This document shows, one piece after another, positions 1 through 8,286 of a stretch of 64,000 nt of DNA. The translations under genes were made by a program, and so were the position numbers. The DNA is taken from contig CALKVK010000006.1 of assembly GCA_937996235.1 (NCBI GenBank), positions 186,001 to 250,000 on the forward strand. The letters are read 5' to 3'. The stretch's first letter is position 1. Each line of letters opens with the position of its first letter. The stretch is from an uncultured bacterium (GTDB lineage Bacteria; Planctomycetota; JAJSAM01; JAJVHW01). Under the pieces are notes generated by a model. The model saw only the letters and a list, made by a program, of their open reading frames with translations. It did no database searches and was not told the origin of the DNA.

Positions 1-1156
1 TGCGCGCGAAGGCGTCGACCACCCGGTCGAGTTCCTCGGCGTGGTGCGTGGCCATGTACGACGTGCGGATCAGCCCCTCGCCGGGCGGCACGGCGGGCGA
101 CACGACGGGATTCGTGAAGATCCCCGCCTCGTGGAGCGCCTTCCAGAAGCGGAAGGTCTCGACGTCGCCGCCGACCGAGATCGGGATGATGGGAGAGCGC
201 GTCTGGGAGACGTCGTACCCGAGGGCGGCGAACGACTCGCTCATGCGGCGCACGTTGTCCCAGAGGCGCGCGCGGCGCTCGGGCTCGCTCTCGACGACGT
301 CGAGCGCGGCGATCGTCGCGGCGGTCGAGGCCGGCGCGGCGGAGGCCGAGAAGATCAGCGCGCGGGCGTTGTGCTGCACGAAGTCGATCACGCGCGCCGA
401 CGCTGCCGCGAAGCCGCCGAGCGAGGCGAACGACTTCGAGAACGTGCCGACGATGACGTCGACCTCGTCCTCGAGGCCGAAGTGCTCCGCCGTGCCGCGG
501 CCGTTCGCGCCGAGCACGCCGATGCCGTGGGCGTCGTCGAGCAGGATCCGGGCGCCGTGGCGCCGCGCGAGCGTGACGATGCTCGGCAGGTCGCAGAGGT
601 CGCCCTTCATCGAGAAGACGCCGTCCGTGATGATCAGCTTGCCGGCCGAGTCGGGGACGGCCGCGAGCTGCCGCTCGAGGTCCTCCATGTCGTTGTGGCG
701 GTACTTGCGCAGGTGCGCGAACGACATGCGGCAGCCGTCGAAGATCGACGCGTGGTTCTCGCGGTCGCAGAGGATCACGTCGCCCTTGCCGGCGAGGGTC
801 GAGATGACGCCCAGGTTGACCTGGAAGCCGGTCGAGAACGTGATCGTCGCCTCGCGCTGCATGAAGCGCGCGAGCCGCCGCTCGAGCTCCACGTGGAGGT
901 CGAGCGTGCCGTTCAGGAAGCGCGAGCCGGTGCAGCCCGAGCCGTAGCGCTCGACGGCCTCCATCGCCGCGGCCTTGACGCGCGGGTGGTGCGTGAGCCC
1001 GAGGTAGTTGTTCGACCCGACCATCACCATGGGGCGGCCGTTCACGACGACCTCCTCGGTGTGGTTCTCCGAGATCGCGAGGAAGTACGGGTAGAGCCCG
1101 GCCCGCCGCAGTTGCTCGGCACGGTCGAACCGGTCGCACTTCTCGAACAGATCCAC
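1..1156 (-). CDS. spt: Serine palmitoyltransferase (partial, 3' end beyond window)
   Basis: PLP-dependent alpha-oxoamine synthase that condenses serine with an acyl thioester to make 3-ketosphinganine, the first step of sphingolipid synthesis. About 385 codons are visible; Bacteroides-type enzymes are near 395, so only a short C-terminus is missing to the left. The translation carries the signatures that separate this enzyme from KBL and BioF: GSGCTGSRFLNGTLDLH near residues 70-86, the VFSMKGD strand, LLDDAHG, and the PLP lysine in GTFSKSFASLGGF (about K241). I chose GTG at 1156 because GGGGAG lies 9 nt upstream and homology begins at once (VDLFEKCDRF). It diverges from an epimerase-like gene that could act in the same pathway. 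Family assignment is firm; the acyl donor cannot be read from sequence. Confidence 0.9.
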   Translation of the reverse strand, partial: MDLFEKCDRFDRAEQLRRAGLYPYFLAISENHTEEVVVNGRPMVMVGSNNYLGLTHHPRVKAAAMEAVERYGSGCTGSRFLNGTLDLHVELERRLARFMQREATITFSTGFQVNLGVISTLAGKGDVILCDRENHASIFDGCRMSFAHLRKYRHNDMEDLERQLAAVPDSAGKLIITDGVFSMKGDLCDLPSIVTLARRHGARILLDDAHGIGVLGANGRGTAEHFGLEDEVDVIVGTFSKSFASLGGFAAASARVIDFVQHNARALIFSASAAPASTAATIAALDVVESEPERRARLWDNVRRMSESFAALGYDVSQTRSPIIPISVGGDVETFRFWKALHEAGIFTNPVVSPAVPPGEGLIRTSYMATHHAEELDRVVDAFAR

Positions 1157-1273
1157 GTACGGTCGCTCCCCGGTCGTCTGGGCCCTCCCTCGCGGGGGCG
1201 CCTCGAGCCGACGGACTCCAGGGTCCGCACGGGCGCCCGGAATCCCGACGCGCGCAGGGCCCAGGCCGGGCGG

Positions 1274-1303
1274 AGGGTAGGTGGGTCCCGGAAGGGGTGT
1301 CAA
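1274..1303 (-). promoter_or_regulatory. Putative sigma70-type promoter for the serine palmitoyltransferase gene
   Basis: On the minus strand a perfect TTGACA (1303-1298) is followed after 18 nt by TACCCT (1279-1274), which keeps the T-A-n-n-n-T pattern of a -10 box. It lies in the most A+T-rich part of the divergent intergenic region and would give a leader of about 110 nt. No experiment supports it. Confidence 0.4.
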
Positions 1304-1375
1304 TCTGTTTCGGATTGCATACGAAGGCAGTGCAATGGCGCTCTCGGAGCCTCGGACGGCGCGGAGGTGAGCGCG

Positions 1376-2371
1376 ATGCTGGTGTTCGTGACGGGGGCCA
1401 CCGGCTTCGTCGGACACCACGTGGCGGACGCGCTCCGCGGCGCGGGCCACACCGTGCGCTGCCTCGTCCGCGATCCGTCCCGCGCGAGGCTCCTCGCCGA
1501 GGCCGGTGACGAACTCGTCGCGGGCGACGTCGGCGACGCAGCGGCGCTCGCGCGCGGGGTCGCCGGCGCCGCTGCCGTGGTGCACGTCGCGGGGCTCATC
1601 GCGGCGCGCTCGGCGCGCGAGATGTTCGCCGTGAACGTGGCCGGCACCGCGCGGCTCGCGACCGCCTGCGCCCGCGCGGAGCTCCCGCCCGCGCGCTTCG
1701 TGCTCGTGTCGTCGCTCGCTGCCGGCGGCCCGAGCGGGCCGCACCGGGCCGCCGTCCGCGAGGACGACGCCCCCCGGCCGGTGAGCGTCTACGGCCTCTC
1801 CAAGCTGCGCGGCGAGGAGGCGGCGCGGCGCGCGCTCGGGTCCGCGACGGCGCTGACGGTCCTCCGCCCGCCGGCGGTCTACGGGCCGCACGACCGCGGC
1901 ATCCTCGAGCTGTTCCGCGCGGCCGCCGCCGGCGTGCGGCTGCGCATCGGGACCCGGCCGCGGCGCGTGTCGATCGTCCACGGCGCGGACCTCGCCGACG
2001 CGGTCGTGCGTGCGCTGGACGGACCCGCTGCCGCGGGTCGCACGTACTACGTCGCCAACCCCGAGGCGCACGCCATGGACGCGCTGCTCGCGCGGATCGG
2101 CGCGGCGGTGGGACGCCGCGGCGTCGCGCTGCCGCTGCCCGAGTGCGCCGTGCGCGCCGCGGGCGTGGTGGCGGAGGAGGTGGCGCGCCTGCGCGGCCGC
2201 GTGCCGACCTTCTCGCGCGACAAGGCGCGCGAGTTCCTCGCCCCCGGCTGGGTCTGCGATCCGGCGCGCGCCGCGCTCGAACTCGACTGGACCCCGAGGT
2301 GGGACCTCGACGAGGGCCTCGCGGCCACCGCCGCGTGGTACCGCGCCGCCGGCTGGTTGGGGGGACGGTAG
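1376..2371 (+). CDS. NAD(P)-dependent epimerase/dehydratase-family SDR, possible ceramide-pathway reductase
   Basis: Extended short-chain dehydrogenase of 331 residues. The Rossmann motif GATGFVG is at residues 7-13, and the catalytic Tyr and Lys form YxxxK at Y139 and K143, after an SSLAAGG strand. ATG at 1376 has GGAGG 8 nt upstream; reading the frame further upstream is only antisense to the divergent gene. In Caulobacter an NAD-epimerase-like protein, CerR, reduces the keto intermediate of ceramide synthesis and lies near spt. Divergence from a serine palmitoyltransferase here makes the same role a reasonable inference. Generic sugar-nucleotide or 3-beta-hydroxysteroid-type dehydrogenases have the same fold, so the substrate is not proven. 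Confidence 0.8.
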   Translation: MLVFVTGATGFVGHHVADALRGAGHTVRCLVRDPSRARLLAEAGDELVAGDVGDAAALARGVAGAAAVVHVAGLIAARSAREMFAVNVAGTARLATACARAELPPARFVLVSSLAAGGPSGPHRAAVREDDAPRPVSVYGLSKLRGEEAARRALGSATALTVLRPPAVYGPHDRGILELFRAAAAGVRLRIGTRPRRVSIVHGADLADAVVRALDGPAAAGRTYYVANPEAHAMDALLARIGAAVGRRGVALPLPECAVRAAGVVAEEVARLRGRVPTFSRDKAREFLAPGWVCDPARAALELDWTPRWDLDEGLAATAAWYRAAGWLGGR

Positions 2372-2372
2372 G

Positions 2373-3623
2373 ATGCGGTCCATGCCTGCCCGATCCGTCG
2401 TCGCCCTGTTCCTCGCCGCGGCCGGCGCCTGCGCGTTCGGCGTCCCCGCCCGCGCCGGCGACGCGCCCCCCACGGCGGAGACGTCCGAGAGCTGGTACGC
2501 CTTCTCCCGCGCTCGCGCGGAGCAGCTCAAGAAGGACAACCGCCTGCGCGAGGCCGTCGAGGAGCTCATCGCGTGCGGCGAGCTGCGTCCGAACGAGGTG
2601 GACTGCCTCGCCGAGGGCGCCGTGATGATGGTCGAGTGGGGGGGCAGCCGCCCGGGCGGACTGCGCCCGGGTGCCGACGCGTACAGCGTGGCCGAGGCGC
2701 TCGTCAGCGCCGCGGTGCCGCGCCCCGGCGGCAAGGGCGACCCGCGGCTCGGCTACGCGATCGGGCGCCTGCGCTTCGCCGACCACGACTGGTCCACCGC
2801 GTACCAGATGTTCCGGGAGGCGCGCGACCAGGGCTGGGAGCCCGAGACGATCCGGCTCTGGTACTTCCGGGCGGTCGTCAACCGCGCGAAGCTGCTGCTC
2901 GACGCGTTCCGCGTCGACGAGGCCATCGCCGACCTCGACGAGGTCATCGCGGAGTCGCCGGACCACCCCGAGATGCTCGCCGCGAAGATCAACCTGGCCG
3001 GGGCCCACCGCAAGCGCGACGAGCGCCAGGAGTCGGAGCGCATCCTGCGCGAGCTGTGCGAGCAGTTCCCGCTGTCGCCGCAGCCCTGGAACACGCTGGG
3101 GCTCGTGCTCTTCGACCAGGGGCGGCTCGAGGAGGCGCTCGACGCGTTCACGCAGTCGATCACGCTGGCCGTGAGCCAGAACGCGCCGTTCGACGAGGCG
3201 CTCGTCTCGAAGGCGCACGTGCTGCTCAAGCTGCGCCGTTTCGACGAGTCCGACAAGGCGGTGAAGGAGTTCCTGAAGCTCAAGCAGGACGCGCCGGGCG
3301 GGCTCTACCTTCTCGCGCAGCTCCACCGCGAGCGCGGCGACACGCTCGAGGCCGTGCGCGTGCTGCGTCGCGCGGCGCGGCACGCCCCGCGCGACCACGG
3401 CATCCTGACGCTCCTCCAGCAGATCCACTACGAGCGCGGAGAGGAAGAGGACGCGCGCGAGATCGGGCGCCGCCTCGACGCCCTGCGCGACGAGATGAAG
3501 CGCAAGCTCGAGGGCCGCGACGAGGCCGCGCCGGAGGACGCCGCGGCTCCCGCCGAGGGGAGCGAGGCGCCCGCCGACGGCGGCGCGGAGCCCGCGCCGA
3601 CGGACGGCGACGGCGGCCGCTGA
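2373..3623 (+). CDS. Secreted tetratricopeptide repeat protein
   Basis: A 416-residue protein with an N-terminal signal peptide (hydrophobic residues about 8-25, likely cleavage after PARA). Several helix-turn-helix repeats of TPR type follow, for example around AAKINLAGAHRKRDERQESERIL, WNTLGLVLFDQGRLEEALDAF and LYLLAQLHRERGDTLEAVRVL (described here by position: roughly residues 200-370). The tail of about 50 residues is Ala/Pro/Glu-rich and probably disordered. ATG at 2373 starts 1 nt after the previous stop codon; ATG at 2382 is an alternative. It is probably co-transcribed with the epimerase gene. No catalytic motif is visible; TPRs suggest a periplasmic protein-protein scaffold. Confidence 0.8.
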   Translation: MRSMPARSVVALFLAAAGACAFGVPARAGDAPPTAETSESWYAFSRARAEQLKKDNRLREAVEELIACGELRPNEVDCLAEGAVMMVEWGGSRPGGLRPGADAYSVAEALVSAAVPRPGGKGDPRLGYAIGRLRFADHDWSTAYQMFREARDQGWEPETIRLWYFRAVVNRAKLLLDAFRVDEAIADLDEVIAESPDHPEMLAAKINLAGAHRKRDERQESERILRELCEQFPLSPQPWNTLGLVLFDQGRLEEALDAFTQSITLAVSQNAPFDEALVSKAHVLLKLRRFDESDKAVKEFLKLKQDAPGGLYLLAQLHRERGDTLEAVRVLRRAARHAPRDHGILTLLQQIHYERGEEEDAREIGRRLDALRDEMKRKLEGRDEAAPEDAAAPAEGSEAPADGGAEPAPTDGDGGR

Positions 3624-3690
3624 CCGCACGCGCTGCGGCGCACACGCTGCGCGCGACTCAAGAACGGCACGCCGCGCGACCGATGCGGGA

Positions 3691-3714
3691 CCGGACGTCA
3701 GCCCCGACGTCCGG
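3691..3714. promoter_or_regulatory. 9-bp perfect inverted repeat reaching into the ribosome binding site of the next gene
   Basis: CCGGACGTC (3691-3699) and GACGTCCGG (3706-3714) are perfectly complementary with a 6-nt loop. The right arm runs into the GGAGG Shine-Dalgarno (3713-3717) of the gene starting at 3723. As RNA it could restrict ribosome access; as DNA it could be an operator or a terminator for the TPR gene. Function is inferred only. Confidence 0.45.
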
Positions 3715-3722
3715 AGGCCAAC

Positions 3723-4385
3723 ATGTCGCAGGCACGCCCCCGTCGCCGCCAGAAGATCGTGGACGCCAAGTTCCAGCTCGGTCTGGGACTGCACCTGATC
3801 GGCTGGCTGTATCTCTACGTCGTGCTGTTCGCCGTGGGGGCGAATCTGCCCGCGATCAAGTCGATCTTCGCGTCCGACATCTCCGAGCCGGACTACGTGG
3901 ACGCGATGCTCGCGCTGCGCGGCTTCAGCCGCTTCGTGGTGGTGCCGCTCGCGCTCACGTTCCTCGCGATGGCGGGGCACGCGATCGTCGTCACGCACCG
4001 CATCGCCGGCCCCGTCTACCGCATGAAGATGGTGCTGCGGCAGGTGGCGGCGGGAGAGCTGCCGCCGTCGGTGCGCTTCCGCGACCACGACTACCTGAAG
4101 GATCTCGCCGAGGAGGCGACGACCGCGCTCGCAGCGCTGCGCGACCACCGCCAGCGCACGCAGCGCATGAACGCCGAGACGAGCGAGGCGCTGCGCCGCG
4201 TGCTGCAGGCCGCGAAGGACGGCGCCGACGCCGCCCGGCTCGCCGCCCTCGCGCAGGAGGCCCTCGAGGCCGCCGAGCGCGTGGACCGGATGGTCGCCCT
4301 GCCCGAGCCGCCGACCGCGCACGCCGCGCCTGCGGCCGCGGAGTCCGCCCCCGCGCCGGCGCCGGCCGACGCGCCGGTCGCCTGA
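3723..4385 (+). CDS. Two-pass inner-membrane protein with HAMP-like region
   Basis: A 220-residue protein with two hydrophobic helices (about residues 20-42 and 72-94). They bracket a short external loop and are followed by HRIAGPVYRMKMVLRQVAAGE, which resembles the HAMP linker seen in signal-transduction proteins (positions about 96-116). A charged helical stretch and an Ala/Pro-rich tail come next. There is no methyl-accepting, kinase or cyclase output domain, so it looks like a stand-alone HAMP membrane protein. ATG at 3723 has GGAGG 5 nt upstream. It sits between the TPR gene and mdh with about 100 nt upstream and 220 nt downstream, so it may be its own unit. Partner unknown. Confidence 0.7.
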   Translation: MSQARPRRRQKIVDAKFQLGLGLHLIGWLYLYVVLFAVGANLPAIKSIFASDISEPDYVDAMLALRGFSRFVVVPLALTFLAMAGHAIVVTHRIAGPVYRMKMVLRQVAAGELPPSVRFRDHDYLKDLAEEATTALAALRDHRQRTQRMNAETSEALRRVLQAAKDGADAARLAALAQEALEAAERVDRMVALPEPPTAHAAPAAAESAPAPAPADAPVA

Positions 4386-4605
4386 CCGCCGCCCTCCGTC
4401 CGCGGATCGCCGCGCCCGCGTGATGACGGTCACGTGTGCGCTCCGGGCGGACGGCTACGCTCCTCCTGCCTGCGCCCGTCCACGCCGCACCGGCGGCGTC
4501 ACGAAGTGCGCGAGCCTCGTGAAGTGCGCGGGCTAGAGTCGGCAGTTCGATTCGGCGGTTCGATTCGGCGTCTGGACGCGGCCGCCCCACGGAAGGAGCC
4601 CACCC

Positions 4606-5538
4606 ATGCCCAAGGTCACGATCTTCGGCGCCGGCAACGTCGGCGCCACCTGCGCGCACGTGCTCGCGCAGCGCGACATCGCGGACGTCTGCCTCATCGA
4701 CATCGTCGAGGGCATGCCGCAGGGCAAGGCGCTGGACATCCGCGAGGCGGGGCCGCTGCAGGACTTCGGCGTCGAGGTCGAGGGCTCGAACGACTACGCC
4801 GCGTGCCGCGGCTCCGACGTCGTCGTCGTCACGGCCGGTCTCGCGCGCAAGCCCGGGATGGACCGGATGGAGCTGCTCGCGAAGAACACGGGGATCGTCG
4901 CGGGCATCGCCTCGGCGATCGCCGAGCACGCCCCGCAGGCCATCGTCGTGAACGTCACCAACCCCCTCGACGTGATGACGTACGTGACGCTGCGGCGCAG
5001 CGGCTTCCCGCGCGAGCGCGTCCTCGGCATGGCGGGCGTCCTCGACTCGGCGCGCTTCCGCGCGTTCATCGCGATGGAGCTCGGCATGTCGATCGTGGAC
5101 GTGTCCGCCATGGTGCTCGGCGGCCACGGCGACACCATGGTGCCGCTGCCCCGCTACTCGACCGTGAACGGCGTCCCGATCACGGAGCTGATGGACGCGG
5201 CCACCATCGAGCGGCTGTCGAACCGCACGCGCCAGGGCGGCGGCGAGATCGTGAAGCTCCTGAAGACCGGCAGCGCCTACTACGCGCCCGGCACCAGCGC
5301 CGCGCAGATGGCCGAGGCCGTGCTGAAGGACCGCCGCCACCTGCTGCCGTGCTCCGTCCTCCTGCAGGGCGAGTACGGCCTCGACGGCGTGTTCTGCGGC
5401 GTGCCGTGCGTCGTCGGACGCGGGGGGCTCGTCCGGGTCGTCGAGCTCGGGCTGTCGGACGCCGAGCGCGCCGCCCTGCACGCCAGCGCGGGCACGGTCC
5501 GCGAGGGCCAGGCCGAGGTCGACGGCATCCTCGGCTGA
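4606..5538 (+). CDS. mdh: Malate dehydrogenase (LDH-like type)
   Basis: A 310-residue NAD-dependent malate dehydrogenase of the lactate dehydrogenase-like clade, interconverting malate and oxaloacetate in the cytoplasmic TCA cycle. The nucleotide-binding GAGNVG is at residues 8-13. Substrate-contact arginines fall in GLARKPGMDR (R81 and R87); R81 in the mobile loop is what distinguishes malate from lactate enzymes. Other catalytic positions are D147 and R150 in LDSARFR and H174 in GGHGDTMVP. Length matches the family. ATG at 4606 has GGAGCC upstream. A strong hairpin follows the stop codon, so the gene is probably monocistronic. Confidence 0.96.
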   Translation: MPKVTIFGAGNVGATCAHVLAQRDIADVCLIDIVEGMPQGKALDIREAGPLQDFGVEVEGSNDYAACRGSDVVVVTAGLARKPGMDRMELLAKNTGIVAGIASAIAEHAPQAIVVNVTNPLDVMTYVTLRRSGFPRERVLGMAGVLDSARFRAFIAMELGMSIVDVSAMVLGGHGDTMVPLPRYSTVNGVPITELMDAATIERLSNRTRQGGGEIVKLLKTGSAYYAPGTSAAQMAEAVLKDRRHLLPCSVLLQGEYGLDGVFCGVPCVVGRGGLVRVVELGLSDAERAALHASAGTVREGQAEVDGILG

Positions 5539-5593
5539 GCGCGCCGCCCCGCGCGCGGGGAGGTGCGGAGACGGCCGCCCGACCGCGGCGGAA

Positions 5594-5624
5594 CGAAGGG
5601 GCGAGACCCGGGTCTCCCCCTTCG
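5594..5624. terminator. Hairpin downstream of mdh
   Basis: CGAAGGGGCGAGACCC (5594-5609) pairs with GGGTCTCCCCCTTCG (5610-5624) as a 15-bp stem with a single bulged C and a tight loop. It begins 55 nt after the mdh stop codon. There is no clear T-run, so it may be an intrinsic terminator of the high-GC kind or an RNA-stabilising structure. Confidence 0.55.
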
Positions 5625-5649
5625 TGCCCGCCCGCGGTAGAGTGTCCAC

Positions 5650-7191
5650 GTGCCGCGCTCCCGAAGCTGGTTGGCCCTGACCGCCGGACTCGTGCTCCTG
5701 GCCGGACTGACCCAGCCCGCCGGCGAGGCGTCGGCCGCCGACGGCGCAGCGCCCGCCGTCGTCGCGAAGAAGAAGTCGGGACGTCCGCGCGCCGTGCGCG
5801 TGCGGAAGATCAAGCCGCGCGCCGGCGCCAAGTTCGTGGCCCTCGACACGGCGATCCGCGTGCGCTTCTCGCGCCCGATCGATCCGGCCTCGGTGGACTC
5901 GTCGACGGTCGTGCTGCGTCGCCTGCTGGGCGACCCGATCACCTGGACGGCCGAGTTCGACAAGGACGGCCGCGTGCTCGTGATCACGCCGACGTCGTTC
6001 CTCGACCCCGGCCGCGACTACGAGCTCGTTCTGCGCACCGGCGTCCGCGGCGTCGACGGCGCGGGGCTGCGGCGCGAGACGCACGCGATCTTCTTCACCG
6101 ACCCGCGCATCCCGCCGTTCCAGTTCATCCGCCCCGAGCAGTTCGTGGCGCTCGAGTCGCGGATGGTCGAGGGCCGCGCCTACCACTCTTCGACGCGCAT
6201 GCGCTCGGGCGGTGTGCTGCTCGCGGGCGGGCTCGTGGACACGGTGCGGGTGGCCGACACGGCCGACGTGTTCGACCCTTCGGAACGCCGCTTCCGTCCG
6301 GTCTCGACGCGCATGTCCACGCCGCGCGCGTTCCACGCGGCGGTGCCGTTCGGCAACTCGGTGATGCTCGTCGGCGGCTGGAACGGCAGCGACGCGCTGG
6401 CCGCCACGGAGCTCTACGACTCGTCCGGCGCACGCTTCGTCGTCGGTCCGTCGATGGTCGAGCGCCGCGACTTCACCGACGCGGTCACGCTCGACGACGG
6501 ACGCGTGCTCGTCGTCGGCGGTCTGCACTATCTGCCGACCGGCGCGGCCGAGTACAGCACCACGGCCGAGATCTACGACCCGCACGTCGGCGGCTTCCGC
6601 CTCACCCTCTCCGCTCCGCGCGAGCGTCGCGTGGGCCACCGCCTCACGCTGCTCCCCGACGGCCGCGTGCTCGTGTCCGGCGGTCAGGCCCCCGGCACGA
6701 CCACGGGCGCGAGCGCGGAGATCTTCGACCCGGACACCGAGACGTTCCGCGAGACGCTGCAGCGCCCCCTCGGCTTCCGGCAACTCCACACCGCCACGCT
6801 GCTCGGCAGCGGGTTCGTGCTGATCGCCGACGGCGGCAACGGGAAGATGGAGGTCTTCGACCCGGGCGCCGAGCGCTTCTTCGACGCGGGCGGCGCGAGC
6901 TTCGTGCGCCGCACCGACTCGACCGCGTCGCTGCTCCCCGGCGACAAGGTGCTGCTCCTCGGCGGTCTCGCGCAGCAGGCCTCGCAGACGATCATCCTCG
7001 AGACGATGGACCTCTACCTGCCGAACCTGGGCGGCGGCACCGGGCGCGTCGTGCAGCCCGACGTCGTGCTCCCGGAGCCCCGCGCCGGGCACCGCGCGAC
7101 GGAGCTCGACAGCGGCAGCGTCCTGATCTCCGGCGGCCTCGGCTACGCCGACCAGTTCAGCCTCTCGTCGGCGCTCCTGTTCGTCCCCTGA
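5650..7191 (+). CDS. Secreted Ig-like and Kelch-repeat protein
   Basis: A 513-residue protein with a signal peptide (hydrophobic residues about 7-23, ending near ASA). Residues about 50-150 form an SbsA-type bacterial Ig-like domain: a run of strands with IRVRFSRPIDPASVDSSTV and an AIFFTDPR ending. The rest is five to six Kelch-type blades, each with a GGVLLAGG-like double glycine and a YDP or FDP turn, enough to close a beta-propeller. No catalytic residues are recognisable. GTG at 5650 is the only start ahead of the signal peptide. It is probably an exported or cell-surface binding protein; ligand unknown. The upstream hairpin separates it from mdh. Confidence 0.8.
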   Translation: MPRSRSWLALTAGLVLLAGLTQPAGEASAADGAAPAVVAKKKSGRPRAVRVRKIKPRAGAKFVALDTAIRVRFSRPIDPASVDSSTVVLRRLLGDPITWTAEFDKDGRVLVITPTSFLDPGRDYELVLRTGVRGVDGAGLRRETHAIFFTDPRIPPFQFIRPEQFVALESRMVEGRAYHSSTRMRSGGVLLAGGLVDTVRVADTADVFDPSERRFRPVSTRMSTPRAFHAAVPFGNSVMLVGGWNGSDALAATELYDSSGARFVVGPSMVERRDFTDAVTLDDGRVLVVGGLHYLPTGAAEYSTTAEIYDPHVGGFRLTLSAPRERRVGHRLTLLPDGRVLVSGGQAPGTTTGASAEIFDPDTETFRETLQRPLGFRQLHTATLLGSGFVLIADGGNGKMEVFDPGAERFFDAGGASFVRRTDSTASLLPGDKVLLLGGLAQQASQTIILETMDLYLPNLGGGTGRVVQPDVVLPEPRAGHRATELDSGSVLISGGLGYADQFSLSSALLFVP

Positions 7192-7231
7192 GAGCGCGTC
7201 GCACGCGCGCCGCCGCCGTAGCATCGGCCGC

Positions 7232-8260
7232 GTGACGCAGCCGGCGCCGAGGAGCCCGCACGACGAGACCGTCGTCGTGCTGCAGCCGCACCACCTCGGC
7301 GACCTGCTCGTCAGCACGCCCGCGCTCCACGCGCTGCGCGGCGCGCTGCCCGCGGCGCGCATCGTGGCGGCCGTCGGACCGTGGGGCGCGCCGCTGCTCG
7401 CCGGCAACCCGGACGTCGACGCCGTCGTGACGATCGCGCCGCCGTGGCTCGACCGCTCGCGGCGCGCGGGCTGGGCGTCGCTGCGGCGCGAGCTCCACGC
7501 GCTGCGCGCGCTCGCGCCCGACCGGCTCGTCGTCCTGCCCACCTCCGCGAAGGTCGCGGCGCTCGCGTGGCGCATCCGCGCGCCCGAGCGCTGGGGACTC
7601 GACCATGCGCTCGCGCGCTGGGCGTTCACGCACCGCGTGCCGTACGACGCCGAGCGGCGCGTCGTCGAGTCGTACCTCGACGTGGCGCGCGCCCTCGGCG
7701 CCGCCGTCGCGCCGCCGGTCTACCGCGTCTTCCCCGACGCGGTGGACACGGCGCCCGCCGACGCGCTGCTCGCACACGGCGCGACGGCGCTCCTCGCGGT
7801 CACCGCGGGCGGCGCCGGCAAGAACTGGCTCGCGCCCGCGTGGGCTGCCGTGGGCGACGCGCTGCACGCGCGCGGCCTGCGCGTCGTCGTGTGCGGCGGC
7901 CCCGGCGACGCCGCGCCCGTCGCCGCGGTCCGCGCGCAGATGCACGCGCCGGCCGACGTGCTCGCGGGCGAGCTCGCGCTCCTGCAGTTCGCGGCGCTCG
8001 TGCGCGGCGCGCGCCTCGTCGTCGCGCTCGACACGTTCGCGGCGCACCTCGCGGCGGCCGTGGCGACGCCGCTCGTGTGCATCCGCGGCAGCGCGTCGGT
8101 CCCGCGCTGGCTGCCGTACGCGCCGGCGTCGCCGTGCGAGGTCGTGGAGGTGGCGTCGCGTCTCGACGAACCGGGCGCGCTCGCGTCCGCGACCGTCATC
8201 GCCGCGGCGGAGCGCGCGCTCGCGGCGTGCTCAACGGGTCCGTGGCCCGGGTCGATGTAG
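7232..8260 (+). CDS. Family 9 glycosyltransferase (ADP-heptose:LPS heptosyltransferase-like)
   Basis: A 342-residue GT9 family enzyme. The N-terminal half has the heptosyltransferase opening LQPHHLGDLLVSTPAL (near residues 18-33), in which an LGD triplet replaces the usual IGD. The C-terminal half has a Gly-rich nucleotide-sugar segment (VTAGGAGKNWLAP) and DTFAAHLAAA, which corresponds to the usual DSGPMHLAAA-type donor site. Such enzymes add heptose or related sugars to lipopolysaccharide core at the cytoplasmic face. The altered donor motif, with Thr-Phe for Ser-Gly, makes the exact sugar uncertain. GTG start at 7232. A second glycosyltransferase follows 26 nt downstream, so the two probably build the same glycan. 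Confidence 0.85.
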   Translation: MTQPAPRSPHDETVVVLQPHHLGDLLVSTPALHALRGALPAARIVAAVGPWGAPLLAGNPDVDAVVTIAPPWLDRSRRAGWASLRRELHALRALAPDRLVVLPTSAKVAALAWRIRAPERWGLDHALARWAFTHRVPYDAERRVVESYLDVARALGAAVAPPVYRVFPDAVDTAPADALLAHGATALLAVTAGGAGKNWLAPAWAAVGDALHARGLRVVVCGGPGDAAPVAAVRAQMHAPADVLAGELALLQFAALVRGARLVVALDTFAAHLAAAVATPLVCIRGSASVPRWLPYAPASPCEVVEVASRLDEPGALASATVIAAAERALAACSTGPWPGSM

Positions 8261-8286
8261 GGGGGACGGGCGCACCCGTCCGCACC

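Noticed and set aside
1..1156. Glycine C-acetyltransferase (kbl) or 8-amino-7-oxononanoate synthase (bioF)
   Set aside because: The GSGCTGSRFLNGTLDLH and GTFSKSFASLGGF segments follow the serine palmitoyltransferase pattern rather than either enzyme.
1596..4433. Very long open frames antisense to real genes (for example 1596-4433, 3991-7629, 9471-14207 beyond the MBL gene)
   Set aside because: High G+C removes stop codons in all frames. The products are Arg/Ala/Pro-rich without motifs and lie opposite genes with clear domains.
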